From contig NC_063150.1 of the NCBI RefSeq assembly GCF_020921035.1, positions 9,486,001 through 9,550,000 of the forward strand: DNA of 64,000 nt, given 5' to 3'. Position numbers and translations under genes: made by a program. The notes beneath the pieces are model-generated. The model ran no database searches. It was not told the origin of the DNA and worked only from the letters and a program-made list of their open reading frames with translations. This stretch comes from Rhodamnia argentea. Its lineage: Eukaryota; Streptophyta; Magnoliopsida; Myrtales; Myrtaceae. Of this stretch, positions 32,943-45,179 are shown one piece after another (position 1 is the stretch's first letter; each line of letters opens with the position of its first letter).

Positions 32943-33513
32943 CGTGTACACAAACTTCACAAGACAGCTTCCCGTGTGAAATTTCCAAGTCATTCACTTC
33001 CCCAATACCTCTATATAAAGCAAAATACCGCAGCTTGGGAATCATCGGGCGCTCCTGTCTTTACTGAACAGTCAATCTCCTCGTTCATATCTCCCGGTTT
33101 TTGTGCGCACAATGCAACCTTGTGACTCGCCCTGCTTTGTCCGTTCGATTAACGTCCTTGTCTGGCCCCTGGGAAGTCACGGATTAGGTTAAGCTCTCTT
33201 TAACTTCATCAGGAATGGACAGTAACATATGGTGGCTTGTGGTTGTCGACAAGAGGCAATGTCATTGTATGAACCTCATCAGATCAGCCATTAACCTTAT
33301 CGTCGTTCTTATTATTTTAAGTTCTCATCTGCGATGTCTGATGAGTGCAACGAGAGGCCAGTGAAGTTCGCAGAAGGGACCTACCCTTTATGTTCTTGAC
33401 AAGTTTCTGTCTGTTCTTATTTCCTTGGCATAGGACTAGAAGATCCCTCGGTGGACAAACTTACAGACAAAAGGGAATTGCGTGACGTTACATCATTTTC
33501 CGTTAGGAATAAC

Positions 33514-33849
33514 AACACAAATGGTCCTAAAACTTTGGCTTAATATGCAATGTGATCCCTAAACTTTCAATTTGTTCAAATATGATCTCTGTACTTTCAG
33601 AATATGTTCAATTTAGCCCCAAAACTATATGAAAATATTCGACGTTTGTCCTTCCATTAATTCAAATTCATGGACAAATATTAAACATTTTCTTAAACTT
33701 CAGGGACTAAATTAAACGTGTATCAAAAGCTCGGGAATAACATTGAACAAACTAAAACTTCAGAGACTACATTGTGATTGCATTGAACAAATTATAAATT
33801 CAAGGACCACATTATATATTGCATCAAAGTTAAGGAACTATTTGTGTCA
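33514..33849. mobile_element. Foldback MITE-like element
   Basis: Left end ACACAAATGGTCCTAAAACT, right end read inward GACACAAATAGTTCCTTAAC. Arms carry related words such as GCAATGTGATCC/CCACATTATATATTGC and CAATTTGTTC/GAACAAATT in opposite orientation. No coding capacity, no certain target duplication. Confidence 0.6.
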
Positions 33850-34970
33850 TTTCACTTTCTATTATCATGTGTTTGCTTCGGAAGGATTCACTCACTACAT
33901 CAAAACAAAAGTACCTCCGCAGCCATTATGCGAAACAACATCTACTTTGTCCTTGTTACTAGCAAGTGCCGGATGCCTTTTCTCATAGTTTGAGAATTCG
34001 CACCGCATTGGGCATATTCACTGCCCTCGGAATTTCCGCAGCATCGTAGATGGTACATGCCATAGATGAATTCGAATGTTCTGACTTACAATTGCTTTTT
34101 AATTGACTCTAGGAAAACTTTGTGGCCGTCGAAGACGGAGTGTTCAACTTACATGAGAAAAGTTCAACAGCATGATTTGTACGCTACATTTTTTAATCTG
34201 TCTCACGGCGGCAAACTACAGACAAGATCAAGTTACATAAAAACTAGATTACCAGACAGGATAATAATCTTAACTCCAATGGAACAAATATCCACCGGTA
34301 AAATTCAGACCATTCCCAATTCTCTATCATGCACACGCATCACTCCAGCAAAGGAACCAAACACGGAGAAGACAGACAAAGCACGGCAGATTATTTTGTC
34401 TAGCATTCCTAGTAAAGCAAAGGAGAAAACCATCTGGCAGGACACAAGGCTTCAAGCTTCAATAAACAAGACTCAAGACCAACCAAACCCTCTCTTCTGA
34501 CCAAGCATGCACAGGCCCCTACAGTTATTTGAGCCTATATCTTCGATTCATTAGAAGTCCAACAGGAAAAAGGGTATTGTCCTGCTTAAGAGTTTATTAC
34601 CAGGGGCTGCTTGAAACGAGACTGGTGGAATCACATGAACAGCCTTAAACTATACTAGACAGTAAATGCTACTCAAATATTTCCAGAAGCGTCATCTGAT
34701 TATGAAGTTGGGATACTAATTTCACGGCACAATTGCCTTTCCACATGAATTTCCTTCAAAATATCCAAATGACTTTCCAGGATGTGAGCTGTAAAACATT
34801 AACAATCCTCTAACAACAGACAGAACCTAGATGCAGTCAATAAAGTATGAAGTACAGCAGTTAACCAAGGTTCGTGATCTAAAATAAGCAATCCGTTATA
34901 GAACCTTCAAATATATGCTAGGCTATGCAGGGTTAAGCATGGACTACGTCACACTGGGAATCAAACAACT
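33850..34970. other. Intergenic and NASP 3' region
   Basis: The segment next to 34970 is the likely 3' UTR of NASP. The 144-codon plus-strand frame at 34066-34500 has no recognisable domain, and its composition resembles the surrounding noncoding DNA. Confidence 0.4.
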
Positions 34971-37900
34971 TCAGGAATCGTTACTATCTCGTTTCTCCTC
35001 GGACGAATCAACTGCAGGTTTCTTTGTTGGGCCAGACTGTGCTGTCATTGACACTCTCTTGACGCCTCTTCCAACCACACCAAGATGTGTGACTCCAGCA
35101 GCACCATTAGTGTGAGCAGTGGATGCTGTTGGGGAGTCAAAATCTCCATTGCTGTTGATTGTTCCTATACGAGAGGAGCTCATAGCAGCTGAGGAAGCTT
35201 TCTTCTCAATCTCTTTTGCCTTGGCAGATGCAATTCCAAGAATTTCAGTGAGAATTGATGTCGGATTTGCAGCGATCTGTTGCAGATCTTCCAACTGCAT
35301 GTCAAGAAGCATATTTTACACCAGAATACCGGTAAAAAGGAATTTTACAATATGAGATTCCCGAGGAAAAAATAAGCTTGCCTTCTTTTCCAGCTCACTC
35401 GAGAGGCCATTTAGTGTTTTGATCTCAGCTTCCTTATCTGCTGAAGCCTTGTCTGAAGGTGAATCACTCGACGATGGGTTGACACCTCCATCAGATGAAG
35501 AAACAGCTGATAGTGCTGATTCAGAAGAAATCTTCACTTCATCCATTAGACGATGAACCCGCGATTTGCAGATAGATATAGCCTTCTGGCAATACGGAAT
35601 GGCTTCACCTGGCTTAGAGCCAATCTCCAAACACAAGCATATCCGAAAGTTTCTAACAACAAAAGGTTAAGAAATTGCAAATAAAGGCTTAATTGCTCAA
35701 AGCTGACATTCTGAATTCAGAAATAACTCACAGAACAAGTTCAGAGAATTAATGGTGTGAACATTATGAAAAAATCTTACATGCTTAGCAAGTTAATCTA
35801 AAGTAGGATACAGTTCCGCTATCTGTCGACTATCTGGTTCAACCAATTTCTCTAACATGGATAAAGCTTTTTGGTAGTCACTGAGAGAAGTTTCGATGTC
35901 CTCTGCATGTTAACCAGAAACGACGAGAATAGTCAACCACCTTGTTCAAATAGACTGCAAATTACGCAATCAATAACAAAACATGACCCACCTCTTTCCA
36001 GTGCAACTTCTGCCAGAGCTGACAATATGTCCACCTTCTCAACTGTTTCAACAGAGTGTTTTTCAAGGATCGCCCTTGCGATATCCAGCATTTTCCATGC
36101 CAAGTCCAGATCAGACTCATCTTCATCTGCTTCAGCAAGATCCTCGGCATCACAATCCTCATCATCTTCTTCTTCTTGGTCCTTCCCTCCAGAACCTATT
36201 ACAAGGGCAACATAAATGGTAGGCCTTAACCATATCTTGACATCAGTAGGAAAAGACGAAAGAAATGCTTCTCATTCTGCCTTATCACCCTAAGAAAAGA
36301 CGCCACTGATAAATATAACAGTGTTCCAGCACACCTCTCTCAAATATCCTGTTCAGTTGACAAACTTCCATCAAATGACTCACATCGGAACAGTATGACA
36401 TAAAAGCCTGAATAACACCTACTGACTCGCAGTGACGACTGCCTCTCTACTGCTGAGTGGTTGTAGAAAACCACCAATATCATTCAATCAGAGAAAAGGA
36501 AGTGGTCTTACCTAATTATTTGGCAAAATAAGGATCGTGCCTAACTCCAGAGGACACAGTCAAGAGCAGATCTAGCAGAAAAGACATGCTTCAAGGCATT
36601 TAACCAGAAAACAAAGCACCAGCGTGGCTAACATTAAGATTTTATGCGTCGATTACATGGCTAATGCGGCATCACCGACCAGTTTTTGAGTTTTCGAAAA
36701 TCTCCGTACTTATTGGCCGGTTTCTCCATGTGACATTGCCATGTGATATGATCGATACACAATATTCTTTTCTTAATGAATGCAAAGTACCAGCAAGGCA
36801 AGCCCACAAAGCAGGTATCATTTGCCTCCCGTATTCCAGGAGGCAAGCAAGATCACAATCATCTTTTTCAAGATTTTCTCCTACTAAGCCGACATGATAT
36901 ATGATAGCCTTAAGACATTCCAAACGTCATGAAACCACCTGAAGATTTCTTGGATGAATAAAATATTGTTTCATCCGCGAAGAAGATCAACCACAAATGT
37001 CAGATGCTTTTCATGATAGTTATACTACTAGCAAAGGATTAAATTTATCATGCTACAAGTGCATGGACTCAACTAGGCAGCCCGTAATAAGTAACTAGTA
37101 TTGGAATACTGGTTAACACTACACTGAGCATTGTCTAGCTTGCATTTCGGGCAATGTTGCCTTCTAGTACATGAGCACACTTTTTAAGTTTGAAAGGAAG
37201 GCCCACAAGGCTACAACACTTAGCTTTCTACTTGACTTTTTCTGACAAAGTAACCATAAAACACTGCATTTACTTGCTTGAACCACAGATAGTTTCTTAT
37301 GTGAAGCTCTAAACATTGGTTAGGCATGTAACCAAGAAGCAAGGTAATTTTAATGTTTCATCATTGGGTAGCACAAAAAACCAGGTATCAAAAAGTACTA
37401 TGACTGATGAACAACCAACTGCCCGAGAGAGCTTATTGAGCTTTCATCAATGGGTGCTGCCGAAGAGATGATGTGCTTTGTGAAACTACCCTTGTTCAAA
37501 GAGGCCTAAGGTAAAACATGCAGTTGGAGAGCAACTTTCCATGTCACGTATCATGCACTGTAAATATAAACATAGTTCATCGAGAGAAAAACACATTGCA
37601 ACAAGAAATACAAAGGAAAATGATGATTCAAAAAAGCAAGACACATGGCACATACCATCATCTGTCGCTCCATCCTGATGATGTGAACTTCCATCCCGAT
37701 CAATATTACTAGAAACAGATGCTATAGAAGATTCACCGCGTAAAGTATTCCTTTCTCCATCTTTATCAGATACTTGACTTTGGGCGTCCTTTTTGGGTAC
37801 AGTACCCAATGGATCGGCCTCCTCTTGAGCCTTATATAGAAGTGCACATCCATACTTGTAGTATGAACTGACACACTCCAAGGCGAGTTCTCCATAATGT

Positions 37901-39068
37901 GCCACCCTAATAATTTTCGTCAAAAGTTAATGACAGTACTCACATGAAGGGAAGAAAAGAAAATGAATCAACAAGCTCCAGGCCCCAAAAACTGAATATA
38001 CAGTCAGCCTTTGATGCTGAAAGAGAGAATCATTGACAGGTATGCAGTTATCGTGATGAGAGTAACCTACATCACAAGTTTTCAATACATCGAACACTCC
38101 ACAAGTCACCAAACGTAGGTAGTTGTGCTACACATAACAATTAGGTCTCCCATTCTTTTGTCCCAAGTCCTAATCAAGGCAGAACTCAAACATTATACAC
38201 AGTACCTTCACATGGCAGAGAGAAATTCTAAAAATAGCCTCCAATCTGGATAGGTCCACATCCATGATTCACAAGACAATACAAGCAGATGTGCAAATCC
38301 AAAGAGAGTACGAATGGTGCATACAATCGAATCTGCACTGAATTACTTCCGCGACAAGACAATAAAGGGCGTGCCCTAGTTCAGTTCCTGCCATGGTCCC
38401 CGAGAAATCAGTGGTGCGAAGAACATCTACATAAACGTAAGAGTAACAAAAAATGGAAAAAAAAAAAATCAAATAAAAGAGAAGCCTCCACATGTATAGC
38501 CTCGATGTCCTGTTTTCAGATATAACCCACTCTAAGCCTTTCGCCACACGTTTCAGAACAGAACATCAATTCGAGCTAACGAGAACAGGCATCAGTGCTC
38601 ACCTAATTGCCTAAAAGCAGCAGAGCTCGACCAGCAATACAGAGCGAAGGGAACGAAACACAGAAAAGCAAAATGACAAATAAACAAACAACTATCGAGA
38701 AACACAACAACCAAAAATGGGGTCCAAAAAAAAAAAAAAAAAAAACCGAACCTGATCTCTAGGGCTCGGCTGAAGCATTCAGTGGCCTCGACATAGTTGC
38801 CATCTTTAAGAGCTGTGGAACCGCCCTCCATCAACTCATCCGCGAACCCCAGCGACTTATCTCCGCCGCCGTCGCCGTCCGAGGTCAAAACGGAGCTCTC
38901 CGGATGGTTGATGCTGCTGTTGCTGTTGCATGCGGAATCCGCCGCTCCTCCGAGAGGGTTAGACTCGACGGTGGCATCGTTGGAGGCCTGGTGGGACGGC
39001 GCGAGGGGCTCTTGAGGCATTGTGGCCAACGCTTCCGATTTGCTAGACGCTGCTCCTTCTTCAGCCAT
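34971..39068 (-). CDS. NASP: NASP-type histone chaperone (SHNi-TPR)
   Basis: Six exons: 39068-38752, 37906-37656, 36195-35992, 35902-35812, 35652-35382, 35294-34971; 485 residues, close to the plant NASP length. Junctions restore EIR|VAHYGELALECV, DDG|SGGKDQEE, ERG|EDIETSLSDYQ, AEL|NFRICLCLEIG and EKK|LEDLQQIAAN. The TPR region is split by an acidic insert (KDQEEEDDEDCDAEDLAEAD, about residues 190-210), the typical SHNi-TPR layout; N-terminus is Ser-rich and the C-terminal end is basic (VGRGVKRVS, TKKP). NASP binds H3 monomers and H3-H4 in cytosol and nucleus and protects the soluble histone pool. Intron 5 has a GC donor (AAG|GCAAGC). An A/T run of 19 lies in intron 1. Confidence 0.94.
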
Positions 39069-41589
39069 CGCTGATGCGCTCTCGAAGAAGAAGAAGAAGA
39101 GAGAGAGGGTTTCAAAATACCATTCAATTTGGGGGTTTCGGGTCTGACTGAGAGCCCTTCAAAAACCCCCTTTCCGGCGCAAACTCGTTAAAAATTGGGA
39201 ATCATCAATCATGTCTATTTTCCAATAAAACGCGAGGGAAAAAAAAATCGGACCTTCTTGTTGGCCCCGATTTGTTTTTTTTTTTTCCTCATTTTAGTCC
39301 TTATGCTCTTACAACTTGCATCAATTTGCCTCAAATCTTTACGGTCTACTCCCTTTTTTTTTGCCGAAATCTGACCCGTCGAAGCACGAGATTAAAGAGG
39401 AGGTTCCGATTTAGTTAATTACATAATTAATTGTCTAATTTAGGCAATTTATTTTGTTAGTCAAAATTTGGATTTAATTTCATAATTAATAACGAAATGA
39501 ACTCGAGGTCCATGATGGAGAAAAGAAATAAAAAAGAAGAAGTACGGGATACACGTGGTCGACGGGCTAAGCCCCGTTTCAAAGATGTGTTTATGATTCC
39601 GTCCTCATGAATCGGTGGCGAAGATACTTCATTAGTCGAGACGAGGCTTGACTAGTGACGGGAAGGGAATAAATGCTCGCCCGTGCGTGGTGAGCTGCCG
39701 TACGATGGATGCTCATCTCGAGATTTATACTTCGTCTACGTGTATTTTAGTGCTAAACTGAACGTTTGATCCAGCCGTCTATTCTTATTCCTTGCACATG
39801 ATTATAGTCATTTCTATATAACGTTTGCATCACAATTATCTCAAATGGACGTAAATAATATGTTGATTTCCCTGTTGACAATAATGCGTGATATTGCTCG
39901 TTAACTGCTGTCATATTGTTGTGCTCTCGGATCGGGCAACGACTAAATTTCTCACTTTAAATTTAGAGTTTTCATTTACCAAGCTTATCTTAACACCCCC
40001 CCTCAAAACCAAAAAAAAATATTTTATAAATTTAGAGTTCGAATTTTACGGACATTTAGATTAGCATTTCCAAAGACCTCTTTAGGAATGCGCAAAAAAA
40101 GCTGGGGCGAATATTTTGTAATTAGAGTTTTGATTATGTCGGATCTTGAGGCTAAATTATTTATTCATTAGGAATACATTGTATGGGAAATTCAAGTTGT
40201 GTCAATTCTAATAAGGGCTGCGCCACGCAATAGTGACTTGCGATTGTACCTATCAAATGGGGGATCAGATCGGGTCCGATCCGGATGAGTCAAAAATGGT
40301 TTGACACAAATCGATCCCTTTAACCCATATTGACATCTTTTCATGTAATATAATTTAGCAACCATGCCCGATCCTGTCTCAACTTATATCAAATCCAATC
40401 TGGGCTCCAATTCTTTGCAATTTTTCCCCTTAAATATGGAAAATAGCATACCGAAAAAACCAATTAAAACATAAATTAAACGTGAGAAAAAAATAAAAGA
40501 AGCAAATAACAATAGTACTTGGATGAGAAACACCAATTGCAACACCGACCTCATCCTTTTCTAAACGCTTCAGGTTAACCTTCTTTTCATCAATTGCTTC
40601 GCTATTGCTAATTGTCCAAGTGACTGAAAAGACTAAAATGTCCGTCTGCTACCGAATGCTACTGTTCAGTAAATTTCTCCAATTGGATAGTCACGGAGTT
40701 TAAATAAGTTGATAATTAAATGACAGGAGGTAACTATGGCTATTAAGAAAAGGCCGATTTAAGGAAAAAGGATGGTAGTGAAAATTACACATAAATTCTT
40801 CAATTGATAATTCAAAATTCCCCGGCAACTCTTTTTTTTTTTTTTGGTCTGAAAAGAAAACTTCATTGGCTAACTTTAAAGTTCGATTACAAAAGACTAG
40901 ATTGTCTGCATAGTCAAATTTGCAAAATTTTGGATGATTTTAAAAATGATGTTCCTCCCTATTTTGACTCATCTAAATCATATCGCGACACAACACCTAA
41001 TTATAAGCCGCATTAGACGCCACATATATTCATGAATGTTCTCGCTCAACCAGCTCTCTTTCATCAACCACGGTTTTTTTTTTTCTCTAGGCATCACGGA
41101 CTCACCATCGTCTCCTCTGTGGTTGCCATCGTCTCCTCCGCATCTCGCGGCGACCACCGCCGTCCTCTCCCCATCTCATCATTATCTACGTTACCCTCAT
41201 CCGCAGCCAGATTTGCTTCCACTGTTTGCAGCATGGCCCGGGCCTTGCATCACTCCCCTTCTCTTTGTTGGCTGCCGGATCTCAGAGTTAACGCCACTCT
41301 CGATGACCTCACCGAGATCTATCCGTTGCCATCCACTCGGGACGAGATGGGTCGATTGTACAATAAGAGGGACAAATGTTGCCATCTGATTTAATTGATA
41401 AAAAAAAAAAGTTATACCGGAAATTATATTGAAGACAAAAAATATATTAAAGTTTGAGAAAAAAGATGAAAAAGTTGTATTGGAACTTTAATGTTATCAC
41501 TAATAAATTCGGAAAGGTTTCTCGTCGTTGTGCTAAATGAAAGTTAAATTAAAAGACAAAGTTGATAGTTTTAAGTAAATTTTGTTATA
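39069..41589. other. Intergenic, no supported gene
   Basis: 39240-40250 is AT-rich without features. 40250-40440 is a TGACCC/GATCGGGTCCGATCC repeat fragment. 41032-41394 has overlapping frames in two phases with Ser/His-rich composition that match no known family. Confidence 0.45.
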
Positions 41590-42115
41590 AACCCTAATAC
41601 AAGATTATTATCATGAAAGGCCCTAAATTGTTACACATATGATAAATTTATCTCAAATTATTTTTTTTACCACGAAAAATCTCAAACCGATACACCCGTG
41701 ACAAAGTTACCCCGAACTAATTTTTTGGTTGTCAAAAATCATAAACCAGTATATCCGTGATAAATTTATCCTAAATTAATTCTTTTGACCATGAAATATC
41801 CCAAACTGGTACACTTGTGATAAATTGACCCTCCGTTAAATTGAGTTGATATTACAAAAAATTTCAAATTGATAAACATGTGATAAACAAAGGGTAAAAA
41901 CTCCAAAATGGTATATCCGTCAACTGTCACATATCATCCAACTCAGTAATTTGTCAGTTAAATTTATTGAAAACTAATGGATAATAAATTTATCACGGGT
42001 GTACGGGTTTAGGGTAAATTTGTTACAAGTATATCGGTTAGGGGTTTTTTATGGTAAAAAAATAGTTTGAGATAAATTTATCATAAATATACTATTTTAG
42101 AGTTTTTTGTGGTAT
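41590..42115. repeat. Degenerate repeat array with inverted halves
   Basis: About four direct units of roughly 80 bp (ACA-TGTGATAAATTTATC, CATGAAA-ATCCCAAACT-like words) at 41600-41890. The inverted form (GATAAATTTATC...GGGTTTAGGGTAAATTTG, TTTTTTATGGT) follows at 41980-42115. This resembles a widespread plant noncoding repeat; type not assigned. Confidence 0.6.
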
Positions 42116-42351
42116 TAACCTCCTAATATAATATGTTACATACTATTCCTCTTAAAATTTAGCTGAGAAAGCATTTTATTGTCAAAAAATAAACGAAGAA
42201 AATCTCTCGCTATCACCATTTTGTGGACGTGCCATCGACATGAATGGAAGAACTTGGGCAATGAACAACCTCCACCACACATTCCTCTCCAATCTCAAGC
42301 CGTCGCCAGTTTTTTCCACACCACCCACCAACAAGCTCGAGCAGCATTCCA

Positions 42352-42852
42352 ATGGCTTCCGCGGCGTCTGCTCTCGTCCGGCCGCTCTCGCTCCACCAAG
42401 CCCGCGATGAACAGCACTCCCCACACGGCAAATCCTGCCCTCTCCCTACGCCCCTCCTCCGGGCAACGCGCCCCGTCGGTCTCCCCGGCCGGCGTCAGAT
42501 GGCGTTCCTCCTGACGGCGTCGACAGCACTAACCGCCGCGCGGCCGCGACCCTCAGCGGCGCAGGACATCCCGCTCTTCGGGCTGCGGAAGAAGCTGAGG
42601 AAGGCGGAGGAGGAGGCGGAGGAGATCGTGAGGGAGGGCTTCAAGGCGGCGGAGAAGGGGATCGAGACGGCGGAGAAGGGGATCGTGGCGGCAGAGAAGG
42701 GGGTCGAGACGGCCGAGAGGGAGATAGAGTCCGCGGTGAGCTTCGGAGGGTTGGCGCAGGCGGGGGTGGTGGCCGCGGCAGAGGTGGTCGGGGTTCTGGT
42801 GGCGACATCGGTGGTGAACGGGATTTTGGGGCCAGAGGGACAGAGATCGTAG
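42352..42852 (+). CDS. Predicted thylakoid protein with heptad repeats
   Basis: Single exon, 166 residues. The first 45 residues are Ser/Ala/Arg-rich without acidic clusters, like a chloroplast transit peptide. RRQMAFLLTASTALTAA then SAAQD (about 47-71) looks like a twin-arginine thylakoid signal with an AxA-type cleavage site. Then LFGLRKKLRKAEEEAEEIV leads into four exact seven-residue repeats beginning AEKG/AERE (about 98-126), a strong amphipathic coiled coil. A hydrophobic segment (GVVAAAEVVGVLVATSVVNG) lies near the end. I recall uncharacterised plastid proteins of this design in many plants but no function. GC content is well above the flanks, as expected for real coding DNA here. Confidence 0.75.
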   Translation: MASAASALVRPLSLHQARDEQHSPHGKSCPLPTPLLRATRPVGLPGRRQMAFLLTASTALTAARPRPSAAQDIPLFGLRKKLRKAEEEAEEIVREGFKAAEKGIETAEKGIVAAEKGVETAEREIESAVSFGGLAQAGVVAAAEVVGVLVATSVVNGILGPEGQRS

Positions 42853-45179
42853 AGAATTCGAGTGATTGGATTCATAATCGCCTTCTACATTTCAGATTTT
42901 GTTGCGTTGGTCTATAATAACGTGGATAACGACTTTGACTTTTGGTTGTGATACAATTATGTGTTATGTCTTAGTTCTTATGATCAAAGTAATGTACATG
43001 TGGCTTTGGTAGTGACAAATGGATCGTCTGGCAAGTGACGCTTACTTTGGTACGATAAAAGATTTTTTTCGAATCACTTAAGTATCATTATTTTAAGAAA
43101 AATATCCATCGCTTAAGTCTCAATTCCAATTTGAATTGTCGAAATTCCGCGCGCCTAAGTGATTAAGCGAAGCAGCTCCGCACGAGAGTTACTTCTAGAT
43201 GATTCTAGAAAATTGAGTCGGACGCTTGTAGTGGAATAGCTTTTGCATCAATATGTGCGTATTAGGCACGGAGGGAGAAGACGGACACGCAAAAACCAAC
43301 TAAGAGAACGCCATTTTGTAGGGACATGAATATGTATCTCTAAAATACACGAAGGGATTGAGCAGAAACTTTGAAAACATCTCGCTGAAAAATCGATTCT
43401 CGATATTTTCAAGAAGTTTTCAAAGTAAGCATTGTATGAAATTTTTGCTATATTTGGAGCATGTTTGGCAACATTCTTATTCTGTTTTCCGAAATAGAAA
43501 AGATAAAAAACCCTATTTGTACGGAAATGATTTTGATTCTCAAATTCTACTTGTGAGAATAGATTTGGAGTAGAAACAACAATAAAAAAAAAGATTGATT
43601 CTTTATTTTAGAATCACTTTTAAGAAACAAGGGGAGAATTACTAAAAAAGTCATAAACTTATCGTAATTATGCCAATTCAATCCATTTGGTTGGACAAGA
43701 TCGATGTGGCGCCGACAAGAAAAATTTTAGATAAAATTTTAAAATTTTAAAATTTTTTTTATTATTTTCAAAATTTTAATAACTTTTCTCCTGCATTTTT
43801 TTTTCTTTTTGGTTTGGGCCGGTGGCATGTCGGTGTTGAACGGTGCTGACATGGTGCCACCGACAATGAGTAGTAAATTTTTATTTTATTTCTACCTTTT
43901 CTTCTTTTTATTTTTTATTTGGTTTGGGTTGGCAACCAATTGAAAAATATTAAAATATTATTTAAAATTTGCCACGTCGGCACCGGCGGCGCCACATCGA
44001 TATCGTCGGGACAAATAGACCGAATTGACACAATTGCGATAGGTTTATGATTTTTTTTTGGTAATTCTTTCCTTGTTTCTCAAAAGTGATTTTGAAACAA
44101 AGAATCAAATTTTTTTTTTTTTAGTTCTTGCTTCTACTCCAAATCTATTCCCATATTATTTAAAATTTGCCACGTCGGCGCCAGTGACTCCACATCAGCA
44201 CCGAATTGCTAGATGGATTGAATTCACACAATTATAAAAAGTTTAGGATTCAATTGCTAAAAAAAGAATTTAAGACTTGATTGACACAATTGTAATTGGT
44301 TTATGACTTTTTTGATAATTTTTTTCGAGAAACAAGGCCATAATTTAAGTGCAAATTGCCTATTGAGCTTATGTTCTTTTTTAAGGATCGTACATATGTT
44401 TTTATGCTCTACAAAATAAATAGACTAATTATGGAATATGAATGATCTGTATTCATTTTATTAGTGATGCTATATATGTTGATTTTATAGTGACAATACG
44501 TAATTATTTGAGTTCACCGACAAAATTGGGAAGAGAAATTATTCCTAATAATAGAAATTTTGTGTAGTTATCACGAGCCTTTCGATTTTCTAAAACTCGT
44601 CTAGGAACAGAATTAGAAAAAATCAATTCTGGACAAGATTGATCTTTTGGATCGGAATCGTTGTCAGAACGCGTCCCCAGAGTCCTAATGCCCATAATCT
44701 CCTCATGTTTCTTCGCTAATAATGTCCTAAGCTATCAAGGAAGATTCAAGAAAAATACAAAGTGCGTAAAAGTATTTTCTTCGCCTGTATTTGTTCATAA
44801 AAATGAATAAAAAAAAATTATTTTTATTTAATAATTATTTCACGAGTATTTTTAAGAAATATTTATTAAATCATTATTTTTAAGACATGGAATACAAAGA
44901 GTCAAAACGACATCACATTCGCTCTCTCTGTGTCAAAGCTTTGGTCATAGATAAACCGGTGGCCTCAAGATAGTCACTTGTTTTTCTCATGGCGCTCAAT
45001 TTTTCTTCCTCATAGTTCCGACTCTCTTTTGCCCCGTCGCTTTGTCGTCTTCTCCAAAACTCTGCTTCACCATGCTCTGACAATATCGCATTTCCCAAAT
45101 CCAGCAAGCCGAGCCATTGTCGCAGTCAAGATCAAGTTTTTCACTCAAGGAACGACGACCCACTAGCAGCAAAGCTTCC
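42853..45179. other. Intergenic with dispersed repeat
   Basis: 43640-44320 holds two related copies, partly inverted, of the GGATTGAATTGACACAATT / GCCACGTCGGCRCC repeat family seen at 13.2 and 51.7-52.2 kb. The 63-codon minus-strand frame at 44504-44695 is unassigned. 44700-45179 is the upstream region of HCF164. Confidence 0.45.

Noticed and set aside
41032-41394. Two overlapping plus-strand frames of 117-120 codons
   Set aside because: Open in two phases at once, Ser/His-rich, no conserved motif; typical of chance openness in a locally GC-rich patch.
44504-44695. 63-codon minus-strand frame suspected as organellar DNA insertion
   Set aside because: I could not match it to any plastid or mitochondrial gene from memory, so it is left unassigned.
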